This document shows, piece by piece, positions 17,424-30,121 of a DNA stretch of 64,000 bases (the first letter of the stretch is position 1; each line of letters begins with the position of its first letter). Made by a program: the position numbers and the translations under genes. Source of the stretch: an uncultured Burkholderiales bacterium (GTDB taxonomy: Bacteria > Pseudomonadota > Gammaproteobacteria > Burkholderiales > Burkholderiaceae_C). Where the stretch lies: contig CAITYM010000130.1 in assembly GCA_903896615.1 (NCBI GenBank), positions 1 through 64,000 on the forward strand, in the 5' to 3' direction. The notes beneath the pieces are model-generated. The model saw only the letters and a program-made list of their open reading frames with translations. It did not search any database and was not told where the DNA came from.

Positions 17424-18617
17424 TCAAGCGCGAATAAAACCAAATAAGTGTGCTAAATCCTTAAAGAATATTCTAATGTGTGCCATAGGATCTTTGCGCA
17501 CCAATTCTTTATTCATATAAGAATCAAATGTAAGCCTTTGCACATCTTTGTCCTCGCATATTTTGACAAACCGCTCTCTTCTTTTATCGCTCGAATACCA
17601 AAAGTATTGCATGATCCCCAAGACCCAAAAGACTTGCCCGTGTACTTTCATAAAGCTCTTACGCGCGAGTTTCAAATTTCTGGTGTCCCCTGTGAGTATG
17701 CAATTCTCAATCGCATCGGCTGCGTAGCGTCCACCAATCATGGCGTAGTAGATACCCTCTCCGGAAGCAGGCGCAACCACACCTGCTGCGTCACCGGCCA
17801 AGACCACATCCAAACCGTTGTCCCATTTAGGTAAAGGCTTCAATGGCAGCGGCGCCCCCTCACGTCTTAATGTCTCTACGTTTTGTAGGCCTGCAGTCTC
17901 ACGCAAACGCCCAACAGAGGCCTTCAGCGAATAGCCTTTATCTGAGCTACCCGTGCCTACACTCATGGTGTCACCGTGAGGAAACACCCATCCGTAAAAG
18001 TCAGGCGATAAAGTGCCCCTGTAATAGACATCGCAACGGTCAGGGTCGTGAGAGGGATCAGCCTCAGGGGCTTTGACGATTTCATGATAAGCAAAAACAT
18101 ACTTAGTCTTCTCTGAACCCTCTACGGCTTGTCTAGCGACCTCTGACTTTGCACCATCAGCTCCGATGATAAAACGGGCACGAACACTTCGCTGCACCAC
18201 CTTGTTCCTACCCTCGCGCTCCTCAAAATGAACGCGCCTAATGCCGTCCTCATCTTGAGTGAAACGATCAAAGGTGCCTTGCTGTCTTTGGGCTCCATTA
18301 TTTTGCGCCCTTTGTCTAAGCCACTCATCAAACTCATGTCTATTAACCATCCCCACGAAACCGCCCTCTATTGGAATATCAACCCGGTTATCTTTGGGGG
18401 AGATCATGCGAGCCTTGCGTGCTTTGGCAACTAACAAGTGGTCGGGTATTTCAAAATCTTTAATCAAACGCGGAGGTATAGCCCCACCGCAGGGTTTGAT
18501 TCTCCCTTGGCGGTCCAGCAACAAAACGCTACGCCCCTTTAAGGCCAAATCGTTAGCGGCTGAAGCACCTGCTGGTCCACCACCAATTACTACAACGTCA
18601 TAGGTTTTTGTATCCAT
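17424..18617 (-). CDS. bchP: Geranylgeranyl diphosphate/bacteriochlorophyll reductase
   Basis: This 397-aa flavoprotein reduces the geranylgeranyl tail of bacteriochlorophyll (or GGPP) to phytyl. The FAD-binding start DVVVIGGGPAGASAANDLA, the FIIGADGAKS motif and VLAGDAAGVVAPASGEGIYYA are diagnostic of the BchP/ChlP geranylgeranyl reductase family. It is the last gene of the minus-strand bchG-bch2-bchP group, the conserved arrangement in purple bacteria, and converges on bchD. Confidence 0.97.
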   Translation of the reverse strand: MDTKTYDVVVIGGGPAGASAANDLALKGRSVLLLDRQGRIKPCGGAIPPRLIKDFEIPDHLLVAKARKARMISPKDNRVDIPIEGGFVGMVNRHEFDEWLRQRAQNNGAQRQQGTFDRFTQDEDGIRRVHFEEREGRNKVVQRSVRARFIIGADGAKSEVARQAVEGSEKTKYVFAYHEIVKAPEADPSHDPDRCDVYYRGTLSPDFYGWVFPHGDTMSVGTGSSDKGYSLKASVGRLRETAGLQNVETLRREGAPLPLKPLPKWDNGLDVVLAGDAAGVVAPASGEGIYYAMIGGRYAADAIENCILTGDTRNLKLARKSFMKVHGQVFWVLGIMQYFWYSSDKRRERFVKICEDKDVQRLTFDSYMNKELVRKDPMAHIRIFFKDLAHLFGFIRA

Positions 18618-18740
18618 TTGATATCCACCTTATCAAAATATTTAAATCTCTTCAATTTCTTAAACTAACATTGCTACATTCACTATCTATCTGCTCACTA
18701 ACCAAGACCCTCGGCGCTATAGATTTGATGCGCCAAAGCA

Positions 18741-20153
18741 TCAATCACCTGTATCTATTTGCTTTACTCTTTGCGCGATCCAAGCAGCACAAACAAACAT
18801 CGCTGCCTCTAGGGCAAAAACACTTGAGTACGCAAAACCTGTGTCCCCCATCAAACGCATCGATATATCGCTACTCCCCGTTCCAATGATTCCACCAAGT
18901 CCGAATGCAACCGCCTGCGCAGCGCCCCAAAGTCCCATCCTGATACCAGGCTGAATGGGGGGGTGATTGTTTTCATGACTCTTTTGTTTTTGCGTTGCCA
19001 AGCGCATCATCGTAGTGATTGCTGCAATTGAGAACAGTCCGTTACCAACACCCAAGGCAAACAAAATCGGGGTGAGCGGTAGTTGATAGGATTGATCGCT
19101 GATAAAGCTTGCAGCGCTCAGGCCCAACATACCCAGAGCTGATAAAACACACCCCCAACTCATCCAAGTTGAGACCCGACCCAAACGACCATTGACCAAT
19201 CGACTTCCTATGAATGCAACCAGTAGCATTCCAACCAAAACACTAGCGTGCAAAGTGCCTGAGAGTTGTGTGGTTTGCCCCGGCGTGAAGTGGTAGATCA
19301 AACCTGCAAACGGCTCCAATATCAAATCTTGAGCGCTGTAGGCAAACATGGAGGTGAATACAAAGAAAGTAAATAGTCTCGCCTGTTGATCGCGCCACAG
19401 GAGAGCCAAAGTTTCTTTGAAACCCTTGGATTGGTGCGACTCTTGTGATGAGGTGACTTGAGGATTAGGTTTTGAGCGTTGCAGTTGCTGATCGTTTAGA
19501 TCTGAGAGGTTCCGCAACAACCTTCTCTCCAAACCAATAAGACTCAGACTCGTGAGTGTCATTGCCAAAACACTTACACCGATACTGACCTGTAAAAGTC
19601 TCTCGAAAGAAAACGGATCCAAGAGCTTACCGCTGATGATTGAGGTCACTGCAAAACCAAAAATCATCATGATCCAAACCGATGTCGCTGCGCTTGCCCG
19701 TTGGTGATCACCTACCGCTTTGGATAACAATACCAACAAAGTAGTTCCGCAAGCACTCACTCCAATCCCGATCATGCAAAAAGCAACCAAAGCCGTCGCC
19801 ATGCCAATCACAAAACTATTTGCCATCCATGTAGTAGCCAACGCCGCCAAGACGCCGCCAAGTGTCAGCACAGCCATTCCACCCAAAATCCAGGGCGTGC
19901 ACTGTTGGGTTTGATCCGCTCCATGACCCATACGGGGGCGAACCATTTGGATCAGGTAGTGCAAACTCACCAAAAATCCAGATACCACAGCTGGCAAGCC
20001 CAGCTCAATCACCATAACCCTGTTTAGGGTCGTGGTGGTGGTAACTACTACTGCACCCATGCAGGCTTGAACGATACCCACACAGAAAATGTTGAACCAA
20101 TTTGATGGCTTGGATTCGCAAACTTGCAGTGATGGTAAGGTAAGTTGATTCAT
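18741..20153 (-). CDS. PucC-family MFS protein between bchG and bchP (Bch2 type)
   Basis: This 470-aa protein has about 12 TM segments. It shares the family features TLNRVMVIELGLPAVVSGFLVSLHYL, SAQDLILEPFAGLIYH and GLWGAAQAVAFGLGGI with PucC and LhaA but is the most divergent of the three paralogues here. Its place between bchG and bchP identifies it as the orf428/Bch2 type, thought to handle bacteriochlorophyll after esterification or to take part in antenna assembly. An internal polar loop (about residues 215-245, rich in Gln and Ser) separates the two six-helix halves. Confidence 0.92.
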   Translation of the reverse strand: MNQLTLPSLQVCESKPSNWFNIFCVGIVQACMGAVVVTTTTTLNRVMVIELGLPAVVSGFLVSLHYLIQMVRPRMGHGADQTQQCTPWILGGMAVLTLGGVLAALATTWMANSFVIGMATALVAFCMIGIGVSACGTTLLVLLSKAVGDHQRASAATSVWIMMIFGFAVTSIISGKLLDPFSFERLLQVSIGVSVLAMTLTSLSLIGLERRLLRNLSDLNDQQLQRSKPNPQVTSSQESHQSKGFKETLALLWRDQQARLFTFFVFTSMFAYSAQDLILEPFAGLIYHFTPGQTTQLSGTLHASVLVGMLLVAFIGSRLVNGRLGRVSTWMSWGCVLSALGMLGLSAASFISDQSYQLPLTPILFALGVGNGLFSIAAITTMMRLATQKQKSHENNHPPIQPGIRMGLWGAAQAVAFGLGGIIGTGSSDISMRLMGDTGFAYSSVFALEAAMFVCAAWIAQRVKQIDTGD

Positions 20154-20222
20154 GTAATTTGGTTCATATAAATGGTTGGTTAATTATTTATGATTTAAAT
20201 GAATTTCTTAGGGCTTTCTTAC

Positions 20223-21095
20223 CTAGATTGATCTCAAAGCAAACGCACTCACCATCATCCCCGCTACGTACATGGGAACACCAAACGCACTCACATAGAT
20301 AGCTTTGGCAATAGGATCTTTGATAAACGCATACATCAATGGGAGCTGCCCCAAAGAGAGCAGGAACACTGCACTAGCGCTCATGGTCATGCCGCTATGC
20401 AACAGTAAAACACTTACAGCCCACTGAGCCAAAAGCATAATCAGGCTCGACATCCATGCCGCTCCATTTGCTCCCATCAAAACAGGAAGGGATTTAACGT
20501 TCATTTGTCGATCACCTTCTATGGCTTTGAAATCATTCAAAGTCATAATTCCATGTGCTCCGAAACTGTAAAGAAGTGCAAATGCAATAATCGAATGATT
20601 GGGTAACTGATTGCCCAGCATCACTGCAGCGCCCGTTAGCCACGCCAAGCCCTCATAGCTTAGGGCGCAGGCCGTATTGCCTATCCAGCCATTTTGTTTA
20701 AATCTGAGTGGTGGGGCCGAGTAAGCCCAGGCGAAGACCAAACCCAGGGCAGTGGCTTTAAAAGCCCAAGGCCCTAATTGCGTTGCCCACAATAATGAAA
20801 ATACAGTCCATAAAATAGCCAACCAAAGTCCCCAGTACCCAGGCATACGACCCGAAGGTATTGGCCTATTCGGTTCATTGATGGCATCCACATGCCTGTC
20901 AAACCAATCATTGGCGGCCTGACTGCAGGCACAGACCATCGGCCCTGCTAATACGACTCCCCAAAGCACCTTAAACCAATTGGCCTCTACTGACTGCCCT
21001 GTGCTAATGACACCGCAAGCATAAGCCCACATAGGTGGGAACCAAGTAATTGGCTTCAAAAGCTCTGCGACTACTTTTAACTTTGGGACGTTCAT
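20223..21095 (-). CDS. bchG: Bacteriochlorophyll synthase (bacteriochlorophyllide esterifying)
   Basis: This 290-aa UbiA-family prenyltransferase attaches geranylgeranyl/phytyl diphosphate to bacteriochlorophyllide a. The first Asp-rich motif is NDWFDRHVDAINEPNRPIPSG and the second is LNDFKAIEGDRQMNVKSLPV, both strongly conserved in BchG/ChlG. About eight TM helices are predicted. It is the first gene of the bchG-bch2-bchP operon and is divergent from bciB across a short region with PpsR-type sites. Confidence 0.97.
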   Translation of the reverse strand: MNVPKLKVVAELLKPITWFPPMWAYACGVISTGQSVEANWFKVLWGVVLAGPMVCACSQAANDWFDRHVDAINEPNRPIPSGRMPGYWGLWLAILWTVFSLLWATQLGPWAFKATALGLVFAWAYSAPPLRFKQNGWIGNTACALSYEGLAWLTGAAVMLGNQLPNHSIIAFALLYSFGAHGIMTLNDFKAIEGDRQMNVKSLPVLMGANGAAWMSSLIMLLAQWAVSVLLLHSGMTMSASAVFLLSLGQLPLMYAFIKDPIAKAIYVSAFGVPMYVAGMMVSAFALRSI

Positions 21096-21123
21096 ATTTT
21101 TATTCTTACATTACATTCCAAAA

Positions 21124-21166
21124 TGTCAATAGTAGTTGACACTTATTTTGTAACTCAGCTCGATCA
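21124..21166. promoter_or_regulatory. PpsR/CrtJ-type operators between bchG and bciB
   Basis: A perfect TGT-N12-ACA (TGTCAATAGTAGTTGACA) at 21124-21141 lies 28 bases before the bchG start codon. A near-match TGT-N12-tCA at 21149-21166 follows after 7 bp. The pair sits in the divergent bchG/bciB promoter region. Confidence 0.75.
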
Positions 21167-21258
21167 ACTACAATTTATAGAATGAAAAATATTAATTCTT
21201 TTGGATTAAATTCAAATACCAAATCCTTCCAGACCCATGCCGGCACGGTGTTTAGGGC

Positions 21259-22521
21259 TTGGAGCGTGAGTTCAAAAAGCAAAGGCACCCTGAGGTTATG
21301 GGGTATTTAGAAAAACCAGAGCCTGCACCACACCGGTCCATGTGTACGGATTGCGGGGTCTCGCGCAGTTCCGATCCCAAACAATGCTCAATTGCATGTC
21401 AGTTCATACAACCCAACTACGAGGCACTCGAGCAAAGTGTGCATGGACGAGCAAGGGATCTGGGTAAAGCAGATGAACTGCATTTTGGGCCCTTCATTGA
21501 GATGCACCGGGCTAGCTTAAAAAAACCAAGTCCCGGGGCTCAGTGGACTGGCATCACGACTCGTATTGCTCAAAAACTCCTTGAACAAGGCCTGGTAGAC
21601 GCTGTGCTGACCGTGCAAGCCGATCCAAGCGATCAGTGGAGGCCTTTACCCATACTCATCGACAAAGCAGAGGATCTGCAAAAAGCAAGAGGCATGCGTA
21701 TGGGCTACGCCCCGTTACTATCGCTGCTTGAGCCGGCACAAGCGCTGGGTTACAAACGGCTTGCAGTGATTGGTATACCGTGTCAAATCTACGCCTTAAG
21801 GGCGTTGGAGAAAAGCTTAGGTTTTGAAAAAATCTACGTCATCGGAACGCCGTGCTCAGACAATACGACGACTGAAAATTTTCATGCGTTTTTGAAACTC
21901 ATATCCCCCGAACCTGAAAACGTGACATACCTTGAATTTAAAGCAAACTATCACGTTGAGCTAAGGTACAAGGACGGAGTGAAAAAGGAAATCCCATTTC
22001 TTCAATTGCCTTTATCAGATTTGCCGCGCGATTTCTTCCCTCTCACATGCCGAACTTGCGTTGACTATACGAACGTCCTCTCAGACATCACCATTGGGTA
22101 CATGGCCGGAGAGGGGGAACAGTGGATCATCACCCGAAATAAAAGAGGTGAGGAGTTACTGGCTCTACTAGGTGATGAGGTGAGACTCCAAAAACCTGGT
22201 AGCGCGGGTAAAAGGCACTCAGCAGTGATCGGTTTTAAAAAGAATGTGGAGCTTGCAGCAGGGGGTCTCCCTCTTCGCAAAATGCCCAATTGGCTGAGAC
22301 CTATCGTTGGTTGGTTAATGCCTAAAGTCGGTCCAAGGGGCTTGGAGTTTGCGAGAACCCGAGTGGAGATGAAAGCGATTGAGTCGATCCTTCATTTAAG
22401 AAGGGAGTTACCTAACCGGATGAAACACTTGTTACCCAATCATATTTGGCAGTTGGCAAAACCTTATGAGCTCGCTCCGGAGTTGCACGAAAAAGCAGTC
22501 AAGCCCCAAAGTTCAAAATAA
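21259..22521 (+). CDS. bciB: 8-vinyl reductase, BciB type (FrhB-like iron-sulfur flavoprotein)
   Basis: This 420-aa protein belongs to the FrhB/FpoF-like family that includes BciB, the ferredoxin-dependent 3,8-divinyl (proto)chlorophyllide 8-vinyl reductase. Cysteine ligands appear in MCTDCGVSRSSDPKQCSIACQF and TCRTCVDYTNVLSDIT, and the flavin region in LAVIGIPCQIYALRALE and IGTPCSDNTTTENFHAF. A stop lies directly upstream at 21253, so translation begins at TTG 21259 or ATG 21298; the conserved part starts after both. No bciA or bchJ was found in the window, so this is the only visible 8-vinyl reductase. Confidence 0.93.
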   Translation: MEREFKKQRHPEVMGYLEKPEPAPHRSMCTDCGVSRSSDPKQCSIACQFIQPNYEALEQSVHGRARDLGKADELHFGPFIEMHRASLKKPSPGAQWTGITTRIAQKLLEQGLVDAVLTVQADPSDQWRPLPILIDKAEDLQKARGMRMGYAPLLSLLEPAQALGYKRLAVIGIPCQIYALRALEKSLGFEKIYVIGTPCSDNTTTENFHAFLKLISPEPENVTYLEFKANYHVELRYKDGVKKEIPFLQLPLSDLPRDFFPLTCRTCVDYTNVLSDITIGYMAGEGEQWIITRNKRGEELLALLGDEVRLQKPGSAGKRHSAVIGFKKNVELAAGGLPLRKMPNWLRPIVGWLMPKVGPRGLEFARTRVEMKAIESILHLRRELPNRMKHLLPNHIWQLAKPYELAPELHEKAVKPQSSK

Positions 22522-22568
22522 AACAAACTTCAAGATATTGATTGATAAGTTTGAGACAAAATAAGAGC

Positions 22569-23990
22569 CTATGGATTGTCGTTTGTGTCGGCTAATCCGT
22601 AGCGATGCAACTTCACATAAAGACTTTGTCTGGACAGGCCTAACATTTCAGCCGCTGAAGCTCTATTATTTTGAGTCAGTTCTAGTGCGGATTGGATACA
22701 CATTTTCTCAATCATATCGGACGTTTCTCCAACAATGTCTTTCATCGGCATACGCCCTACCAACTGAGCCAATTGGGAAACGGATCCAGCCATATTGCTA
22801 GAAGCAACGGGGCCTGTTTGAGACAGTAGGTGCACATCTCGGATGAAAAAAGCATATCGTTTTTCGTCTGTCGATAAGGTTGTTGCGCTAATCTCAACTT
22901 CAATGGTCGTATTGGATTGCCCCAAGAGCTCTGTGGCAAAGTTTCTAAGCGATGAGAGTTGTTTTAAATTGTTACTCAAGACGCCCCAATCAACACCTCC
23001 TCTTGCAAGCCAAGACTCAAAGGGCTTGCCCAGAACTTGTGCCAAGGAAAATGACCCCGTCAAGGCCATAAATTCTTCGTTTGCACTCAAAACAATTCCG
23101 CCAGCGTCAGTGACTAGGAATCCGTAAGGCGCAGTTTGTAAGGCGTCGGTGTACCACTCCTGGGTCAATTTATTTAAATTGGCCCCTTGCGACACTGACT
23201 TTACACCCAAGCGAATCATCAACTGTGGGCCACCTTCTTGAACAATCAAAGACGGCATGATTGTGAAGTCTTGTTCAGCGGAGGCGCTCTTGGCTCTAAT
23301 TGATTTTGTTTTACCTGCGCTTTGCGCAGATCGAATCAATTCATCAATTTCGTCGCTATTGTCTGCGGAAAAGTACTGAGCAAACTCAGTTCCATTAATT
23401 TTCTTTGGATCACTCATCATGAGCGCTTTTGCGGCAGCAGAGTTGGCTTGTGTAATTTTTTTTGTCGCTAAATCAACAATTAAAATTGGCTCGCTTGAAT
23501 TTTCAAAAAGCGTGTTGTAGCGAGATTCCAAATGTCTAAGGCGCAAATAATCACGCTCCATTGAGCGGTGCGTATCCATCAATTTTTGCTGCATCTTGGC
23601 CATAGAGCCCAAATCTCTGGCAGCCAAGATCAAATCATTTTGTCCAGGGAATTTGAAAATTTTGACCAACAAAGGAGTAGGAGCTTTGGTTGGTGAAAAG
23701 AAGTTAATGTGCTTCCAGTCCCCTTCCAAATCAGAGAGCTCGCAATTCTCTAAATCAATGGTTGCCTTTAAAACGCTGGCGAATTTGTTGGTTGAGTCAA
23801 GTTCTACAAAATCAGTGAATTTTTGCCCGACCCATGCGTCAAGTTTGAGACGTGCGAGTTCAACACCCTTAGTCTTTACGGAAATTATTTGAGTTGTTTT
23901 CTGTTGAAAAACCACAATCAAATCCGCCAAGCCAAATATGAGTGCTTCGGAGAGATTTAATTTATCTGAAAGGGGGAGGGATTTGGTCAA
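22569..23990 (-). CDS. ppsR: PpsR/CrtJ transcriptional regulator of photosynthesis genes
   Basis: This 473-aa protein has an N-terminal region, PAS domains (clearest around residues 165-210 and 285-385, with LIVDLATKKITQANSAA and LVTDAGGIVLSANEEF) and a C-terminal Fis-type helix-turn-helix, NNRASAAEMLGLSRQSLYVK. The redox-sensitive Cys just before the helix-turn-helix in CrtJ/PpsR is kept as Cys431 (EKMCIQSALELT). PpsR binds TGT-N12-ACA palindromes and represses, or in some species activates, bch, crt and puc genes; such sites occur throughout this window. ppaA lies immediately upstream on the same strand. Confidence 0.96.
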   Translation of the reverse strand: MTKSLPLSDKLNLSEALIFGLADLIVVFQQKTTQIISVKTKGVELARLKLDAWVGQKFTDFVELDSTNKFASVLKATIDLENCELSDLEGDWKHINFFSPTKAPTPLLVKIFKFPGQNDLILAARDLGSMAKMQQKLMDTHRSMERDYLRLRHLESRYNTLFENSSEPILIVDLATKKITQANSAAAKALMMSDPKKINGTEFAQYFSADNSDEIDELIRSAQSAGKTKSIRAKSASAEQDFTIMPSLIVQEGGPQLMIRLGVKSVSQGANLNKLTQEWYTDALQTAPYGFLVTDAGGIVLSANEEFMALTGSFSLAQVLGKPFESWLARGGVDWGVLSNNLKQLSSLRNFATELLGQSNTTIEVEISATTLSTDEKRYAFFIRDVHLLSQTGPVASSNMAGSVSQLAQLVGRMPMKDIVGETSDMIEKMCIQSALELTQNNRASAAEMLGLSRQSLYVKLHRYGLADTNDNP

Positions 23991-24018
23991 TTTATTTCAA
24001 TCAAAGGATGAAAATGCT

Positions 24019-24052
24019 TTATAAAAAATAGTTTTTTAAAACCTTTTTATAA
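24019..24052. repeat. Inverted repeat in the ppsR leader
   Basis: TTATAAAAA (24019-24027) and TTTTTATAA (24044-24052) form a 9-bp perfect inverted repeat with a 16-base spacer, 28 bases upstream of the ppsR start codon. It could be an operator or leader hairpin. AT-rich composition makes chance occurrence possible. Confidence 0.35.
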
Positions 24053-24203
24053 CCCCTTCCAAAAATTCAAAAATCAAAGTCATCGTTTTTAAATAAATTA
24101 GGAAAACCCTACAAATCATATGACTTAAAGGGCCAACTATAATACTAAAAGTCAAATTTTAGCTTAATCTTGCACAATAAAGTTTGCTCTATTTGCTTGA
24201 TTA

Positions 24204-25280
24204 TTATAATGCCAATACCCTACTTTTTGAGGATTTGGGACTTTGGAAATGTGCGCCAGCGGAATCGCCGTCATTAGACGCCCTTTGACGCTGCGCCTTA
24301 GCGCCTGGCGCACGCTTGGTTGAACTGGCACGCTTTAAATTCGCTCGAGAGCCAAACTCACTCTCTGCGCTTTGTTCGGTACTATAGGAGGTGGTATTGG
24401 CCAACTCAAAGGCGTTTAGCTGATTGATTTTCCTGGCCTTTCTGTTTATGGATACCAATTTCATACCCAGAGTATGAACGTCTCTGACATTTTTACAAAT
24501 CAAATCAGCCCCCAATTCCTCAATTAGCTCAGGGTGTAGGGCGATCAAAGGGCCCCCCACTAAAAATTGAATAGCTGAGTTTTTGGATTTGGATTTGACC
24601 TTGGCAATCCAAGACTTGAGTGTCGGGACTTGAGAGGATAACGAAATGCTCACACAAAAAAGATCAACCCAGTTTTTCGCAACCAACTCAAGAATTACCT
24701 TTTCTTGGTGATCGAATCCAGGAAGCACGCTCCAACCTTTTCGCTGCAGATACTGCGAGACGATCAAGGGCCCCAAAGTGTGCTGCGAGCCGGCGGCACT
24801 CGTCACTAGCGCTTGAAAACGGTTACTGCCCGGCACAATACTTGATTCACTGGGCTTTATGAAATCTGGGCTCAACGCAAAAATTAAGCGCTTGATATTC
24901 CAAGTCGCTGTGGTGACCTCTACAAAGGAGATCTGATCGCCCTCCCACCAATCATGCAAAAGGCGGATTGAGGGCGGGATGATATCCAAATACAAAACCT
25001 CAATATCCAGGCCTTGAGCAAACAAGTTGCGAGCGAAGGAAGCCACTTCCTCAGAGCTCAACTCAAGGCAAGCCCTGCAACAAGACTCTGCGTAAGCGGC
25101 CAACTCCTGAGCAGATAAAAGGCCGTCCTGAGGGTGTTTACAGCGGGAAGTCATTGTGGATGCACTGGCGTCATCCACTAATGAATCGCGCTCGCTCAGA
25201 CCACCACGTCCCCGAACCAAATCAGGAATGATCTCACTAGCAAGGGTTGTCACGATAGGCAACAAATGCTCAAAACTCAA
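24204..25280 (-). CDS. ppaA: PpaA/AerR-type cobalamin-binding antirepressor
   Basis: This 358-aa protein, encoded directly upstream of ppsR, has the PpaA/AerR layout: a helical cap (about 60-145, with EVLYLDIIPPSIRLLHDWW) and a B12-binding Rossmann domain with SAAGSQHTLGPLIVSQYLQRKGW and FLVGGPLI. The base-off histidine is retained (GSQHTLG). AerR/PpaA bind cobalamin and antagonise CrtJ/PpsR. Unusual here is an extra tail of about 80 residues, rich in Ser, Arg, Lys and Ala (TKRAPGAKAQRQRAS), predicted disordered and basic, which the 302-aa paralogue at 3.5 kb lacks; it might contact DNA or PpsR. Confidence 0.87.
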   Translation of the reverse strand: MSFEHLLPIVTTLASEIIPDLVRGRGGLSERDSLVDDASASTMTSRCKHPQDGLLSAQELAAYAESCCRACLELSSEEVASFARNLFAQGLDIEVLYLDIIPPSIRLLHDWWEGDQISFVEVTTATWNIKRLIFALSPDFIKPSESSIVPGSNRFQALVTSAAGSQHTLGPLIVSQYLQRKGWSVLPGFDHQEKVILELVAKNWVDLFCVSISLSSQVPTLKSWIAKVKSKSKNSAIQFLVGGPLIALHPELIEELGADLICKNVRDVHTLGMKLVSINRKARKINQLNAFELANTTSYSTEQSAESEFGSRANLKRASSTKRAPGAKAQRQRASNDGDSAGAHFQSPKSSKSRVLAL

Positions 25281-25392
25281 TTGACCGTCCCCTTCCCTTC
25301 GCGGCAGTTATTTAAAGGAATCCCTATTTAAATTAATGATTTGAGCTCAAAGCCTACAACCCAATCTAAATGTTTTTGTGTTTCCCAAGGAG

Positions 25393-25471
25393 TGTCCATT
25401 AAAAATGACTATTTATACCTAGTGAAAACCCCTAATATGTAATGCAAATTTAACGTCAATTAAAGTTGACA
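25393..25471. promoter_or_regulatory. PpsR/CrtJ-type sites upstream of the bchF operon
   Basis: TGT-N12-ACt at 25393-25410 and cGT-N12-ACA (CGTCAATTAAAGTTGACA) at 25454-25471 lie between ppaA and bchF. Unlike the other promoters the two are 43 bp apart rather than 7-8, about four helical turns, so they would need looping or act independently. Each has one mismatch to TGT-N12-ACA. Confidence 0.6.
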
Positions 25472-25553
25472 TATATACTATTCAGAAATACTATTGAACT
25501 ATTGAACTATTGAACAAATCAGAAATCAGAATTCAGAACTTACTTTTAAGCCA

Positions 25554-27418
<1,865 letters not shown>

Positions 27419-27470
27419 AGCGCTTAAGCGCATGACCCTCAGTAACTAATTAAAAGACTCCTCAAAAACC

Positions 27471-29123
27471 ATGCAACTTACACTTTGGACTTATGAAGGC
27501 CCTCCTCATATCGGTGCAATGCGGGTAGCGACATCCATGAAGGATGTGCACTATGTTTTGCATGCGCCTCAAGGTGATACATACGCAGATTTGTTGTTTA
27601 CGATGATTGAGCGTTTACCCAAACGCCCGCCAGTAACCTACACAACCTTTCAAGCTCGTGATCTAGGCGGAGACACTGCTCAGCTCTTTATAGATGCAGT
27701 CTTACAAGCTAATGAAAGGTTTCAGCCCAACGCACTTTTAGTAGGATCGTCTTGCACTGCAGAACTAATCCAAGACGATCCAGGCGGATTGGCTCTGGGT
27801 CTTAAATTAAAAACACCTGTGATACCCCTTGACTTGCCTGCCTACCAAAGGAAAGAGAACTGGGGCTGCGCGGAAACACTTTATCACTTGGTGCGCAATA
27901 TTACGAAAAGAGCTGCGAGTCAATCACCAAGTGATACTCCTTCAACTGTAGCCGTTTCAAAATTCACACCCTCCTCTACACGCCCATCTTGTAACCTCTT
28001 AGGTGCAACAGCACTTGGATTTAGACATAGAGATGATGTCATTGAGATCAGTAAATTATTGACAGATTTAGGGGTTGATATAAACGTAGTTGCTCCGATG
28101 AACGCGAGTGTGAGCGATATTGAACGCTTACCTCAAGCAAATTTTAATGTTGTTCTCTACCCTGAGACTGCTCAGACGACTGCCCTTTGGTTAGAGCGTG
28201 AGTTTAAGCAACCATTTACTAAAACTATACCAATAGGGCATAAGGGAACCATTGCATTTATCAGGGAAGTACTGTCACTTTCTAATTTGGTTGTAGATGA
28301 GGACTTAATTGCACAACTATCCAAGAGATCTCGGGCCTCTTGGTACGCTGCATCTGTGGATTCAACTTACCTCACGAATAAACGTGTTTTTATTTTTGGA
28401 GACGCATCACACGCTATTGCAGCCGCTCGGGTTGCATCCGAGGAGATGGGCTTTCAAGTGGTAGGGCTAGGAACTTATAGCCGGGAATTTGCGCGTGAGA
28501 TCCGTGAGGCTGCGAAACTTTATAACATCACTGCCCTGATCACAGATGATTACTTGGAGGTAGAAGACCAAATCCAAGAACTTCACCCTGAACTTATTTT
28601 AGGCACTCAAATGGAGCGCCATATTGCAAAAAGGCACGGTATTCCCTGTACTGTTATTTCAGCCCCTATGCATGTGCAAGATTTCCCTGCGCGTTATGCG
28701 CCTCAAATGGGTTTTGAGGGTGCAAATGTTCTATTTGATACCTGGGTACACCCTCTCATGATGGGACTAGAGGAGCATCTTCTAGGTATGTTCAGAGAAG
28801 ATTTTGAGTTCAACGATCAGTCTGCACCCTCACACTTAGGAGGCGCTAAAAAAGCTGTAACCGAACAAGCACCCACCCCTGCCCATGAGGTATCACAAAT
28901 TAATTTACCAACACCTTCCCCCGCACAGACTCAAAGCGGTGAGCAAATGGTTAATGAATTAATTCAGGTATGGAGTAATGAGGCTGAGATGGAGTTGAAA
29001 AAAATTCCATTTTTCGTAAGAGGCAAAGCAAAGCGAAATACTGAAAAGTTTGCCAAAGAAACTGGCGTCATCCAAATCACTGTTGAAACCTTGTATGAAG
29101 CCAAGGCTCATTTCAGTCGATAA
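27471..29123 (+). CDS. bchB: Light-independent protochlorophyllide reductase subunit B
   Basis: This 550-aa protein starts [20 protein letters not shown], the canonical BchB N-terminus, where the conserved Asp found later in BchB supplies an unusual cluster ligand. [17 protein letters not shown] and [26 protein letters not shown] are diagnostic. The C-terminal small domain, [28 protein letters not shown], is present after a Pro/Thr/Ser-rich linker (about 455-490). Confidence 0.97.
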   Translation: MQLTLWTYEGPPHIGAMRVATSMKDVHYVLHAPQGDTYADLLFTMIERLPKRPPVTYTTFQARDLGGDTAQLFIDAVLQANERFQPNALLVGSSCTAELIQDDPGGLALGLKLKTPVIPLDLPAYQRKENWGCAETLYHLVRNITKRAASQSPSDTPSTVAVSKFTPSSTRPSCNLLGATALGFRHRDDVIEISKLLTDLGVDINVVAPMNASVSDIERLPQANFNVVLYPETAQTTALWLEREFKQPFTKTIPIGHKGTIAFIREVLSLSNLVVDEDLIAQLSKRSRASWYAASVDSTYLTNKRVFIFGDASHAIAAARVASEEMGFQVVGLGTYSREFAREIREAAKLYNITALITDDYLEVEDQIQELHPELILGTQMERHIAKRHGIPCTVISAPMHVQDFPARYAPQMGFEGANVLFDTWVHPLMMGLEEHLLGMFREDFEFNDQSAPSHLGGAKKAVTEQAPTPAHEVSQINLPTPSPAQTQSGEQMVNELIQVWSNEAEMELKKIPFFVRGKAKRNTEKFAKETGVIQITVETLYEAKAHFSR

Positions 29124-29158
29124 GTAAGAAATATCAAATAACGTTACCCAATCACTAA

Positions 29159-30079
<921 letters not shown>

Positions 30080-30121
30080 TCACACCGATGAGATTTCAGA
30101 TCATAGGAGGAGTTTGGTGAA

